A DNA stretch of 64,000 nucleotides from Avena insularis (Eukaryota; Streptophyta; Magnoliopsida; Poales; Poaceae), in NCBI GenBank assembly GCA_023614405.1, contig CM042696.1, positions 333,179,211 to 333,243,210 of the forward strand, in the 5' to 3' direction. This document shows, piece after piece, positions 36,959-51,900 of this stretch. Within the stretch, counting starts at the first letter, position 1, and each line of letters starts with the position of its first letter. A program made the translations under genes and the position numbers. The notes below the pieces were generated by a model. The model worked only from the letters and a program-made list of their open reading frames with translations, was not told where the DNA came from and ran no database searches.

Positions 36959-39900
36959 TCACAAACCACATATGGATCCACCAGTGTTCATTGCAAATGT
37001 GTTCTTTCCACAAACCACATATGTATCCACTAGAGTAATTGCATGTGTGTTCTTTTCACAAACCACATATGGATCAACCAGAGTCATTGCATGTGTGTTA
37101 TTTTCACAAACCACACATGGATCAACCAGATTCATTGCATGTGTGTTCTTTCCATGGACCACATATGGATCAACCAGAGTCATTGCATGTGTGTTCTTTC
37201 CACAAACCACACATGTATCCACGAGAGTAATGGCATGTGTGTTCATGACACAAATCACACATGGATCCACCAGAGTAATTGCATGTGTGTTGTTTTCACA
37301 AACCACATATGGATCAACCAGAGTCATTGCATATGTGTTCTTTCCACAAACCACACATGGATCCACCAGAGTAATTGCATGTGTGGTCATGTCACAAACC
37401 ACACATGGATCCACCAATGGCATTGCATGTGTGTTGTGTCCATGAACCACATATGGATCCACCAATGTCATTGCATGTGTGTTCTTTCCACAAACCACAT
37501 AAGGATCCACCAGAGTCATTGCATGTGTGTTCTTTTCACAAACCACATATGGATCCACTAGAGTCATTGCATGTGTGTTCTTTCCATAAACCACATATGG
37601 ATCCACCAGAGTCATTGCATGTGTTTTCTTTCCACTAACGAAATATGGATCCACCAATGTCATTGCATGTGTGTTATTTTCAAAAAACCACACATGGATC
37701 CACCAGAGTCATTGCATGTGTGTTCTTATGACGAACCACACATGGATACACCAGAGTCATTGCATGTGTGTTACTGTCACAAACCACATATGGATCAACC
37801 AATGTCATTACATGTGTGTTCTTTTGACAAACAACACGGATCAACCCATGTCATTGCATGTGTGTTCTTTCCACAAACCACATGTATCAACCAATTTCAT
37901 TACATGTGTGTTCTTTCCACAAACCGCATGGATCAACCAGAGTCATTGCATGCGTGTTCTTTCCACAAACAACACATGGATCCACCAGAGTAATTGCATG
38001 TGTGTTCATGTCACAAACCACATATGGATCCACCAATATCATTGCATGTGTGTTCATGTCACAAACATCACATGGATCCACCAATGTCATTGCATGTGTG
38101 TTCTTTCCATGAACCACATATAGATCAACCAGAGTCATTGCATGTGTGTTCTTTCCACAAACCACATATGTATCAACAAATGTCATTGCATGTGTGTTAT
38201 TTTCCACAAACCACATATGGATCCACTAGAGTTCATTGCATGTTTGTTCTTTTCCACAAACCACATGGATCAACCAATGGCATTGCATGTGTGTTATTGT
38301 CATAAACCACATATGGATCAACCAATGGCAATGCATGTGTGTTCGTGTCACAAACCACATATGGATCCACCAGTGTTCATTGCATGTGTGTTCTTTCCAC
38401 AAACCACATATGTATCCACTAGAGTAATTGCATGTGTGTTCTTTTCACAAACCACATATGGATCAACCAGAGTCATTGCATGTGTGTTCTTTTCACAAAC
38501 CACACATGGATCAACCAGATTCATTGCATGTGTGTTCTTTCCATGGACCACATATGGATCAACCAGAGTCATTGCATGTGTGTTCTTTCCACAAACCACA
38601 CATGTATCCACCAGAGTAATGACATGTGTGTTCATGACACAAATCACACATGGATCCACCAGAGTAATTGCATGTGTGTTCTTTTCACAAACCACATATG
38701 GATCAACCAGAGTCATTGCATATGTGTTCTTTCCACAAACCACACATGGATCCACTAGAGTAATTGCATGTGTGGTCATGTCACAAACCACACATGGATC
38801 CACCAATGGCATTGCATGTGTGTTGTTTCCATGAACCACATATGGATCCACCAATGTCATTGCATGTGTGTTCTTTCCACAAACCACATAAGGATCCACC
38901 AGAGTCATTGCATGTGTGTTCTTTTCACAAACCACATATGGATCCACTAGAGTCATTGCATGTGTGTTCTTTCCATAAACCACATATGGATCCACCAGAG
39001 TCATTGCATGTGTTTTCTTTCCACTAACCAAATATGGATCCACCAATGTCATTGCATGTGTGTTCTTTTCAAAAAACCACAGATGGATCCACTAGAGTCA
39101 TTGCATGTGTGTTCTTATGACGAACCACACATGGATACACCAGAGTCATTGCATGTGTGTTACTGTCACAAACCACATATGGATCAACCAATGTCATTAC
39201 ATATGTGTTCTTTTGACAAACAACACGGATCAACCAATTTCATTGCATGTGTGTTCTTTCCACAAACCACATGTATCAACCAATGTCATTCATGTGTGTT
39301 CTTTCCACAAAACCACATGGATCAACAGAGTCATTGCATGTGTGTTCTTTCCACAAACCACACATGGATCCACCAGAGTAATTGCATGTGTGTTCATGTC
39401 ACAGACCACATATGGATCCACCAATATCATTGTATGTGTGTTCATGTCACAAACATCACATGGATCCACCAATGTCATTGCATGTGTGTTCTTTCCATGA
39501 ACCACATATAGATCAACCAGAGTCATTGCATGTGTGTTCTTTCCACAAACCACATATGTATCAACAAATGTCATTGCATCTGTGTTCTTTTCCACAAACC
39601 ACATATGGATCCACTAGAGTCATTGCATGTGTGTTCTTTCCACAAACCACATATGGATCAACAAATGTCATTGCATGTGTGTTCTTTTCCACAAACCACA
39701 TATGGATCCACTAGAGTTCATTGCATGTTTGTTCTTTTCCACAAACCACATTGATCAACCAATGGCATTGCATGTGTGTTACTGTCATAAACCACATATG
39801 GATCAACCAATGGCAATGCATGTGTGTTCCTGACACAAACCACATATGGATCCACAAGTGTTCATTGCATGTGTGTTCTTTCCACAAACCACATATGGAT

Positions 39901-42053
39901 CAACCAGTGTCATTGCATGTGTGTTCTTTTCACAAACCACACATGGATCAACCAGATTCATTGCATGTGTGTTCTTTCCATGGACCACATATAGATCAAC
40001 CAGAGTCATTGCATGTGTGTTCTTTCCACAAACCACACATGTATCCACCAGAGTAATGGCATGTGTGTTCATGACACAAATCACACATGGATCCACCAGA
40101 GTAATTGCATGTGTGTTCTTTTCACAAACCACATATGGATCAACCAGAGTCATTGCATATGTGTTCTTTCCACAAACCACACATGGATCCACCAGAGTAA
40201 TTGCATGTGTGGTCATGTCACAAACCACACATGGATCCACCAATGGCATTGCATGTGTGTTGTTTCCATGAACCACATATGGATCCACCAATGTCATTGC
40301 ATGTGTGTTCTTTCCACAAACCACATAAGGATCCACCAGAGTCATTGCATGTGTGTTCTTTTCACAAACCACATATGGATCCACTAGAGTCATTGCATGT
40401 GTGTTCTTTCTATAAACCACATATGGATCCACCAGAGTCATTGCATGTGTTTTCTTTCCACTAACCAAATATGGATCCACCAATGTCATTGCATGTGTGT
40501 TCTTTTCAAAAAACCACAGATAGATCCACCAGAGTCATTGCATGTGTGTTCTTATGACGAACCACACATGGATACACCAGAGTCATTGCATGTGTGTTAC
40601 TATCACAAACCACATATGGATCAACCAATGTCATTACATGTGTGTTCTTTTGACAAACAACATGGATCAACCAATTTCATTGCATGTGTGTTCTTTCCAC
40701 AAACCACATGTATCAACCAATGTCATTACATGTGTGTTCTTTCCACAAACCACATGGATCAACCAGAGTCATTGCATGTGTGTTCTTTCCACAAACCACA
40801 CATGGATCCACCAGAGTAATTGCATGTGTGTTCATGTCACAAACCACATATGGATCCACCAATATCATTGCATGTGTGTTCATGTCACAAACATCACATG
40901 GATCCACCAATGTCATTGCATGTGTGTTCTTTCCATGAACCACATATAGATCAACCAGAGTCATTGCATGTGTGTTCTTTCCACAAACCACATATGTATC
41001 AACAAATGTCATTGCATCTGTGTTCTTTTCCACAAACCACATATGGATCCACTAGAGTCATTGCATGTGTGTTCTTTCCACAAACCACATATGGATCAAC
41101 AAATGTCTTTGCATGTGTGTTCTTTTCCACAAACCACATATGGATCCACTAGAGTTCATTGCATGTTTGTTCTTTTCCACAAACCACATTGATCAACCAA
41201 TGGCATTGCATGTGTGTTACTGTCATAAACCACATATGGATCAACCAATGGTAATGCATGTGTGTTCCTGACACAAACCACATATGGATCCACAAGTGTT
41301 CATTGCATGTGTGTTCTTTCCACAAACCACATATGGATCAACCAGTGTCATTGCATGTGTGTTCTTTTCACAAACCACACATGGATCAACCAGATTCATT
41401 GCATGTGTGTTATTTCCATGGACCACATATGGATCAACCAGAGTCATTGCATGTGTGTTCTTTCCATGGACCACATATGGATCAACCAGAGTCATTGCAT
41501 GTGTGTTCTTTCCACAAACCACACATGGATCCACGAGAGTAATGGCATGTGTGTTCATGACACAAATCACACATGGATCCACCAGAGTAATTGCATGTGT
41601 GTTCTTTTCACAAACCACATATGGATCAACCAGAGTCATTGCATTTGTGTTCTTTCCACAAACCACACATGGATCCACCAGAGTAATTGCATGTCTGGTC
41701 ATGTCACAAACCACACATGGATCAACCAATGTCATTGCATGTGTGTTGTTTCCATGAACCACATATGGATCCACCAATGTCATTGCATGTGTGTTCTTTC
41801 CACAAACCACATAAGGATCCACCAGAGTCATTGTATGTGTGTTCTTTTCACAAACCACATATGGATCCACTAGAGTTATTGCATGTGTGTTCTTTCCACA
41901 AACCACATATGGATCCACCAGAGTCATTGCATGTGTGTTCTTTCCACTAACCAAATATGGATCCATTAATGTCATTGCTTGTGTGTTCTTTTCACAAACT
42001 ACATATGGATCCACCAGAGTCATTGCATGTGTGTTCTTTTCCACAAACCACAT
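36959..42053. repeat. 1.39-1.46-kb higher-order repeat, four copies
   Basis: Four successive blocks begin near 36959, 38348, 39803 and 41241 (steps of 1389, 1455 and 1438 bp). Each repeats the same long order of variants, including ATGACACAAATCAC, TTATGACGAACC and TTTCCACTAACC monomers. A fifth and sixth copy follow at 44153 and 45542 as part of the 7.19-kb duplication. Confidence 0.75.
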
Positions 42054-42925
42054 ATGGATCCACTAGAGTTCATTGCATGTTTGTTCTTTTCCACAAACCA
42101 CATGGATCAACCAATTGCATTGCATGTGTCTTATTGTCACAAACCACATATGGATCAACCAATGTCATTGCATGTGTGTTCCTATCACAAACCACGTATG
42201 GATCCACCAGTGTTCATTGCATGTGCGTATTTTCCACAAACCACATATGTAACCACTAGAGTAATTGCATGTGTGTTCTTTTCACAAACCACATATGGAT
42301 CAACTAGAGTTATTGCATGTGTGTTGTTTTCACAAACCACGTATGGATCAACCAGAGCCATTGCGTGTGTGTTCTTTCCATGAACCACATATGGATCAAC
42401 CAGAGTCATTGCATGTGTGTTTTTTCCACAAACCACACATGGATCCACTAGAGTAATTGCAGGTGTGTTCATGTCACAAACCACACATGGATCCACCAGA
42501 GTCATTGCATGTGTGTTCTTTCCAGAAACCACACATGGATCCACCAAAGTAATTGCATGTGTGTGCTTTTCACAAACCACATATGGATCAACCAGAGTCA
42601 TTGCATGTGTGTTCTTTCCACAAACCACACATGGATCCACTAGAGTAATTGCATGTGTGTTCATGTCACAAACCACACATGGATCCACCAGTGTTCATTG
42701 CATGTGTGTTCTTTCCATGAACCACATATGGATCCACCAATGTCGTTGCATGTGTGTTCTTTCCATTAACCACATATGGATCCACCATAGTCATTGCATG
42801 TGTGTTCTTTCCATTAACCACATATGGATCCACCATAGTCATTGCATGTGTGTTCTTTTCCGCAAACCACATCTGGATCCACTAGAGTCATTGCATGTGT
42901 GTTCTTTCCCCAAACCACATATGGA

Positions 42926-44074
42926 TCAACAAATGTCATCGCATGTGTGTTCTTTCCACAAACCACATATGGATCCACCAATGTCATTGCATGTGTGTTC
43001 TTTTGACAAATAACATGTGTCAACCAATGGTATTGCATGTGTGTTATTGTCATAAACCACACATGGATCAACCAATTTCATTGCACGTGTGTTCATGTCA
43101 CAAACCACACATGGATCCACTAATGTCATTGCATGTGTGTTCTTTCCATGAACAACATATGGATGCACCAGAGTCATTGCATGTGTGTTCTTTCCACAAA
43201 CCACACATGGATCCACCAGAGTAATTGCATGTGTGTTCATCTCCACAAACCACACATGGATCCACTAGATTCATTGCATGTGTGTTCTTTCCACAAACCA
43301 CATATGGATCAACAAATGTCATTGCATGTGTCTTCTTTCCACAAACCACATATGGATCCACCAATGTCATTACATGTGTGTTCTTTTGACAAATAACATG
43401 GATCAACCAATGGCATTACATGTGTGTTATTGTCATAAACCACACATGGATCAACCAATTTCATTGCACGTGTGTTCATGTCACAAACCACACATGGATC
43501 CACTAATGTCATTGCATGTGTGTTCTTTCCATGAACAACATATGGATGCACCAGAGTCATTGCATATGTGTTCTTTCCACAAACCACACATGGATCCACC
43601 AGAGTAATTGTATGTGTGTTCATTTCCACAAACCACACATGGATCCACTAGATTCATTGCATGAGTGTTCTTTCCACAAACCACATATGGATCAACAAAT
43701 GTCATTGCATGTGTGTTCTTTCCACAAACCACATATGGATCCACCAATGTCATTGCATGTGTTCTCTTTTGACAAATAACATGGATCAACCAATGGCATT
43801 GCATGTGTGTTATTGTCATAAACCACACATGGATCAACCAATTTCATTGCATGTGTGTTCATGTCACAAACCACACATGGATCCACCAATGTCATTGCAT
43901 GTGTGTTATTTCCATGAACGACATATGGATCCACCAGAGTCATTGCATGTGTGTTCTTTCCACAAACCACATATGGATCAACAAATGTCATTGCATGTGT
44001 GTTCTTTTCCACAAAACACATATGGATCCACTAGATTTCATTGCATGTTTGTTCTTTTCCACAAACCACATGGA
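42926..44074. repeat. 383-bp higher-order unit, second set of three
   Basis: Units starting near 42926, 43309 and 43692, again with a period of 383 bp. They are the duplicated counterparts of 35732-36880 at an offset of 7194 bp. Confidence 0.75.
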
Positions 44075-47000
44075 TCAACAATTGGCATTGCATGTGTGTT
44101 ATTGTCATAAACCACATATGGATCAACCAATGGAAATGCATGTGTGTTCCTGTCACAAACCACATATGGATCCACCAGTGTTCATTGCAAATGTGTTCTT
44201 TCCACAAACCACATATGTATCCACTAGAGTAATTGCATGTGTGTTCTTTTCACAAACCACATATGGATCAACCAGATTCATTGCATGTGTGTTCTTTTCA
44301 CAAACCACACATGGATCAACCAGATTCATTGCATGTGTGTTCTTTCCATGGACCACATATGGATCAACCAGAGTCATTGCATGTGTGTTCTTTCCACAAA
44401 CCACACATAGATCCACGAGAGTAATGGCATGTGTGTTCATGACACAAATCACACATGGATCCACCAGAGTAATTGCATGTGTGTTGTTTTCACAAACCAC
44501 ATATGGATCAACCAGAGTCATTGCATATGTGTTCTTTCCACAAACCACACATGGATCCACCAGAGTAATTGCATGTGTGGTCATGTCACAAACCACACAT
44601 GGATCCACCAATGGCATTGCATGTGTGTTGTTTCCATGAACCACATATGGATCCACCAATGTCATTGCATGTGTGTTCTTTCCACAAACCACATAAGGAT
44701 CCACCAGAGTCATTGCATGTGTGTTCTTTTCACAAACCACATATGGATCCACTAGAGTCATTGCATGTGTGTTCTTTCCATAAACCACATATGGATCCAC
44801 CAGAGTCATTGCATGTGTTTTCTTTCCACTAACCAAATATGGATCCACCAATGTCATTGCATGTGTGTTCTTTTCAAAAAACCACACATGGATCCACCAG
44901 TGTCATTGAATGTGTGTTCTTATGACGAACCACACATGGATACACCAGAGTCATTGCATGTGTGTTACTGTCACAAACCACATATGGATCAACCAATGTC
45001 ATTACATGTGTGTTCTTTTGACAAACAACACGGATCATCCAATGTCATTGCATGTGTGTTCTTTCCACAAACCACATGTATCAACCAATTTCATTACATG
45101 TGTGTTCTTTCCACAAACCGCATGGATCAACTAGAGTCATTGCATGTGTGTTCTTTCCACAAACCACACATGGATCCACCAGAGTAATTGCATGTGTGTT
45201 CATGTCACAAACCACATATGGATCCACCAATATCATTGCATGTGTGTTCATGTCACAAACATCACATGGATCCACCAATGTCATTGCATGTGTGTTCTTT
45301 CCATGAACCACATATAGATCAACCAGAGTCATTGCATGTGTGTTCTTTCCACAAACCACATATGTATCAACAAATGTCATTGCATGTGTGTTCTTTTCCA
45401 CAAACCACATATGGATCCACTAGAGTTCATTGCATGTTTGTTCTTTTCCACAAACCACATGGATCAACCAATGGCATTGCATGTGTGTTATTGTCATAAA
45501 CCACATATGGATCAACCAATGGCAATGCATGTGTGTTCGTGTCACAAACCACATATGGATCCACCAGTGTTCATTGCATGTGTGTTCTTTCCACAAACCA
45601 CATAAGTATCCACTAGAGTAATTGCATGTGTGTTCTTTTCACAAACCACATATGGATCAACCAGAGTCATTGCATGTGTGTTCTTTTCACAAACCACACA
45701 TGGATCAACCAGATTCATTGCATGTGTGTTCTTTCCATGGACCACATATGGATCAACCAGAGTCATTGCATGTGTGTTCTTTCCACAAACCACACATGTA
45801 TCCACCAGAGTAATGGCATGTGTGTTCATGACACAAATCACACATGGATCCACCAGAGTAATTGCATGTGTGTTCTTTTCACAAACCACATATGGATCAA
45901 CCAGAGTCATTGCATATGTGTTCTTTCCACAAACCACACATGGATCCACCAGAGTAATTGCATGTGTGGTCATGTCACAAACCACACATGGATCCACCAA
46001 TGGCATTGCATGTGTGTTGTTTCCATGAACCACATATGGATCCACCAATGTCATTGCATGTGTGTTCTTTCCACAAACCACATAAGGATCCACCAGAGTC
46101 ATTGCATGTGTGTTCTTTTCACAAACCACATATGGATCCACTAGAGTCATTGCATGTGTGTTCTTTCCATAAACCACATATGGATCCACTAGAGTCATTG
46201 CATGTGTTTTCTTTCCACTAACGAAATATGGATCCACCAATGTCATTGCATGTGTGTTCTTTTCAAAAAACCACACATGGATCCACCAGAGTCATTGCAT
46301 GTGTGTTCTTATGACGAACCACACATGGATACACCAGAGTCATTGCATGTGTGTTACTGTCACAAACCACATATGGATCAACCAATGTCATTACATGTGT
46401 GTTCTTTTGACAAACAACACGGATCAACCAATTTCATTGCATGTGTGTTCTTTCCACAAACCACATGTATCAACCAATGTCATTACATGTGTGTTCTTTC
46501 CACAAACCACATGGATCAACCAGAGTCATTGCATGTGTGTTCTTTCCACAAACCACACATGGATCCACCAGAGTAATTGCATGTGTGTTCATGTCAGAAA
46601 CCACATATGGATCCACCAATATCATTGCATGTGTGTTCATGTCACAAACATCACATGGATCCACCAATGTAATTGCATGTGTGTTCTTTCCATGAACCAC
46701 ATATAGATCAACCAGAGTCATTGCATGTGTGTTCTTTCCACAAACCACATATGTATCAACAAATGTCATTGCATCCGTGTTCTTTTCCACAAACCACATA
46801 TGGATCCACTAGAGTCATTGCATGTGTGTTCTTTCCACAAACCACATATGGATCAACAAATGTCATTGCATGTGTGTTCTTTTCCACAAACCACATATGG
46901 ATCCACTAGAGTTCATTGCATGTTTGTTCTTTTCCACAAACCACATTGATCAACCAATGGCATTGCATGTGTGTTACTGTCATAAACCACATATGGATCA

Positions 47001-48939
47001 ACCAATGGCAATGCATGTGTGTTCCTGACACAAACCACATATGGATCCACAAGTGTTCATTGCATGTGTGTTCTTTCCACAAACCACATATGTATCCACT
47101 AGAGTAATTGCATGTGTGTTCTTTTCACAAACCACATATGGATCAACCAGAGTCATTGCATGTGTGTTGTTTTCACAAACCACACATGGATGAACCAACT
47201 TCATTGCTTGTGTGTTCTTTCCATGGACCACATATGGATCAACCAGAGTCATTGCATGTGTGTTCTTTCCACAAACCACACATGGATCCACCAGAGTAAT
47301 GGCATGTGTGTTCATGACACAAATCACACATGGATCCACCAGAGTAATTGCATGTGTGTTCTTTTCACAAACCACATATGGATTAACCAGAGTCATTGCA
47401 TTTGTGTTCCTTCCACAAACCACACATGCATCCACCAGAGTAATTGCATGTCTGGTCATGTCACAAACCACACATGGATCAACCAATGTCATTGCATGTG
47501 TGTTGTTTCCATGAACCACATATGGATCCACCAATGTCATTGCATGTGTGTTCTTTCCACAAACCACATAAGGATCCACCAGAGTTATTGTATGTGTGTT
47601 CTTTTCACAAACCACATATGGATCCACTAGAGTTATTGCATGTGTGTTCTTTCCACAAACCACATATGGATCCACCAGAGTCATTGCATGTGTGTTCTTT
47701 CCACTAACCAAATATGGATCCATTAATGTCATTGCTTGTGTGTTCTTTTCACAAACTACATATGGATCCACCAAAGTCATTGCATGTGTGTTCTTTTCAC
47801 GAACCACGCATGGATCCACGAGAGTCATTGCATGTGTGTTACTGTCACAAACCACATATGGATAAACCAATGTCATTACATGTGTGTTCTTTTGACAAAC
47901 AACACGGATCAACCAATGGCATTGCATGTGTGTTCTTTCCACAAACCACATGGATCAACCAATGTCATTACATCTGTGTTCTTTCCACAAACCACATGGA
48001 TCAACCAGAGTCATTGCATCTGTGTTCTTTCCACAAACCACACATGGATCCACCAGAGTAATTGCATGTGTGTTCATGTCACAAACCACATATGGATCCA
48101 CCAATGTCATTGCAAGTGTGTTCATGTCACAAACATCACATGGATCCACCAATGCCATTGCATGTGTGTTCTTTCCATGAACCACATATGGATCAACCAG
48201 AGTCATTACATGTGTGTTCTTTCCACAATCCACATATGGATCCACCAGATTAATTGCATGTGTGTTCATGTCACAAACCACACATGGATCCACCGATGTC
48301 ATTGCATGTGTGTTCTTTTCCACAAACCACACATGGATCCACCAGACTAATTGCATGTGTGTTCATGTCACAAACCACACATGGATCCACCAATGTCATT
48401 ACATGTGTGTTCTTTCCATGAACCACATATGGATCAAGAAATGGCATTGCATGTGTGTTCTATCCACAAACCAGGATCCACCAATGTCATTGCATGTGTG
48501 TTCTTTTCCACAAACCACACATGGATCCACTAGAGTCATTTCATGTGTGGTCTTTCCATAAACCACACATGGATCCAGTAGAGTCATTGTATGTGTGTTC
48601 TTTCCACAAACCACATATGGATCCACCAGAGTCAATGCATGTGTGTTATTTTCACAAACCATATATGGATCAACCAATGGCATTGCATGTGTGTTCTTTT
48701 CACAACACACATATGGATCAACCAATGCCATTGCATGTGTGTTCTTTCCACAAACCACATATGTACCCACTAGAGTAATTGCATGTGTGTTCTTTTCCAC
48801 AAACCACATATGGATCCACTAGAGTCATTGCATGTGTGTTCTTTCCACGAACTACATATGGATCCACCAGAGTCATTGCATGTGTGTTATTTTCCACAAA
48901 CCACATGGATCAACCAATGGCATTTCATGTGTGTTCTTT

Positions 48940-51900
48940 CCACAAACCACATATGGATCCACCAATGGCATTGCATGTGTGTTCTTTCCACAACCCACAT
49001 ATGGATCAACCAATGCCATTGCATGTCTGTTCTTTCCATGAACCACATGGATCAACCAGAGTCATTGCATGTGTGTTCTTTCCACAAACCACACATGGAT
49101 CCACCAGAGTAATTGCATTTGTGGTCAAGTTACAAACCACACATGGATCCACCAATGTCATTGTGTGTGTGTTGTTTCCATGAACCACATATGGATCCAC
49201 CAGAGTAATTGCATGTGTGTTCTTTTCACAAACAACATATGGATCAACCAGAGTCATTGCATATGTGTTCTTTCCACAAACCACACATGGATCTACCACA
49301 TTAATTGCATGTGTGGTCATGTCACAAACCACACATGGATCCACCAATGGCATTGCATGTGTGTTGTTTCCATGAACCACACATGGATCCACCAATGTCA
49401 TTGTGTGTGTGTTGTTTCCATGAACCACATATGGATCCACCAATGTGATTGCATGTGTGTTCTTTCCACAAACCACATAAGGATCCACCAGAGTCATTGC
49501 GTGTGTGTTCTTTTCACAAACCACATATGGATCCACTAGAGTCATTGCATGTGTGCTCTTTCCATAAACCACATATGGATCCACTAGAGTCATTGCATGT
49601 GTGTTCTTTCCACTAACCAAATATGGATCCACCAATGTCATTGCATGTGTGTTCTTTTCAAAAAACCACATATGGATCCACCAGAGTCATTGCATGTGTG
49701 TTCTTATGACGAACCACACATGGATCCACCAGAGTCATTGCATGTGTGTTACTGTCACAAACCACATATGGATCCACCAATGTCATTGCATGTGTGTTCA
49801 TGTCACAAACCTCACATGGATCCACCAACGTCATTGCATGTGTGTTCTTTTCACAAACCACATATGGATCAACAAATGTCATTGCATGTGTGTTCTTTCC
49901 ACAAACCAAATATGGATCCACCAATGTCATTACATGTGTGTTATTTTCACAAACCACATATGGATCCACTAGAGTCATTGCATGTGTGTTCTTTTCACAA
50001 ACCACACATGGATCCACAGAGTCATTGCATGTGTGTTCTTTCCACAAACTACACATGGATCAACCAGAGTAATTGCATGTGTGTTCATCTCACAAACCAC
50101 ACATGGATCCACCAATGTCATTGCATGTGTGTTCTTTCCATGAACCATATAAGGATCCACCAATGTCATTGCATGCGTGTTCTTTCCACAAACCACATAT
50201 GGATCCACTAGAGTCATTGCATGTGTGTTCTTCTAACAAACCACATATGGATCCACTAGAGTCATTGCATGTGTGTTCTTTTCCACAAACCACATATGAT
50301 CAACAAATGTCATTGCATGTGTGTTCTTTTCCACAAACCACATATGGATCCACTAGAGTTCATTGCATGTTTGTTCTATTCCACAAACCAGATGGATCAA
50401 CCACGTCATTGCATGTGTGTTATTGTCACAAACCACATATGGATCAACCAATGTCATTGCATGTGTGTTCTTGTCACAAACCACATATGGATCCACCAGT
50501 GTTCATTGCATGTGTGTTCTTTCCACAAACCACATATATATCCACTAGAGTAATTGCATGTGTGTTCTTTTAACAAACCACATATGGATCAACCAGAGTC
50601 ATTGCATGTGTGTTCTCTTCATAAACTACACATGGATCAACTAGAGTCATTGCATGTGTCTTCTTTCCATGAACCACATATGGATCAACCAGAGTCATTG
50701 CATGTGTGTTCTTTCCACAAACCACACATGGATCCACCAGAGTCATTGCATGTGTGTTCTTTTGACGAACCACACATGGATCCACTAGAGTCATTGCATC
50801 TGTGTTACTGTCACAAACAACATATGGATCAACCAATGTCATTACATGTGTGTTCTTTTGACAAACAACATGGATCAACCAATGGCATTGCATGTGTGTT
50901 CTTTCCATAAACCACATGGTTCAACCAATGTCATTACATGTGTGTTCTTTCAAAACCACATGGATCAACCAGAGTTGCATGTGTGTTCATGTCACAAACC
51001 TCACATGGATCCACCAATGTCATTGCATGTGTGTTCTTTCCATGAAACACCGATGGATCAACCAGAGTCATTGCATGCGTGTTCTTTCCACCAACCACAC
51101 ATGGATCAACCAGAGTAATTTCATGTGTGTTCTTGGCACAAACCACACATGGATCCACCACTGTCATTGCATGTGTGTTCTTTTAACAAACCACATATGT
51201 ATCTACAAATTCATTGCATGTGTGTTCTTTCCACAAACCAAATATGGATCCACCAATGTCATTGCATGTGTGTTATTGTGAAAAACCACATATGGATCCA
51301 CTAGAGTCATTTCATGTGTGTTCTTTTCACAAACCACATGGATCCACAGAGTCATTGCATGTGTGTTCTTTCCACAAACCACACATGGATCAACCAGAGT
51401 AATTACATGTGTGTTCATGTCAAAAACCACACATGGATCCACCAATGTCATTGCATGTGTGTTGTTTCCATGAAATATATATGGATCGACCAATGTCATT
51501 GCATGTGTGTTCTTTCCACAAACCATATAAGGATCCACCAGAGTCATTGCATGTGTGTTCTTTTCACAAACCACATATGGATCCACTAGAGTTATTGCAT
51601 GTGTGTTCTTTCCACAAACCACATATGTATTCACCAGAGTCATTGCATGTGTGTTCCTTTCCACAAATCACATATGGATCAACAAGAGTGATTGCATGTG
51701 TGTTCTTTCCACAAACCACATATGGATCAACAAATGTCATTGCATCTGTGTTCTTTTCCACAAACCACATATGGATCCACTAGAGTTCATTGCATGTTTG
51801 TTCTTTTCCACAAACCACATAGATCAACCAATGGCATTGCATGTGTGTTAATGTGATAAACCACATATGGATCAACCAATGGCAATGCATGTGTGTTCTT

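Larger units (their letters stand above)
34850..47740. repeat. 7.19-kb tandem duplication within the satellite
   Basis: The series from about 34850 to 41990 is repeated from about 41996 to 47740 at offsets of 7146 bp (first part) and 7194-7195 bp (rest). Shared rare variants include CATATGTAACCACTAG at 35098 and 42244, GCAGGTGTG at 35313 and 42459, and GGATGCACC at 35968 and 43162. The 48-bp step between the two offsets is one extra monomer in the second copy near 42820. The second copy also lacks one 1.44-kb sub-block, so its tail aligns at an offset of 5757. Confidence 0.75.
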
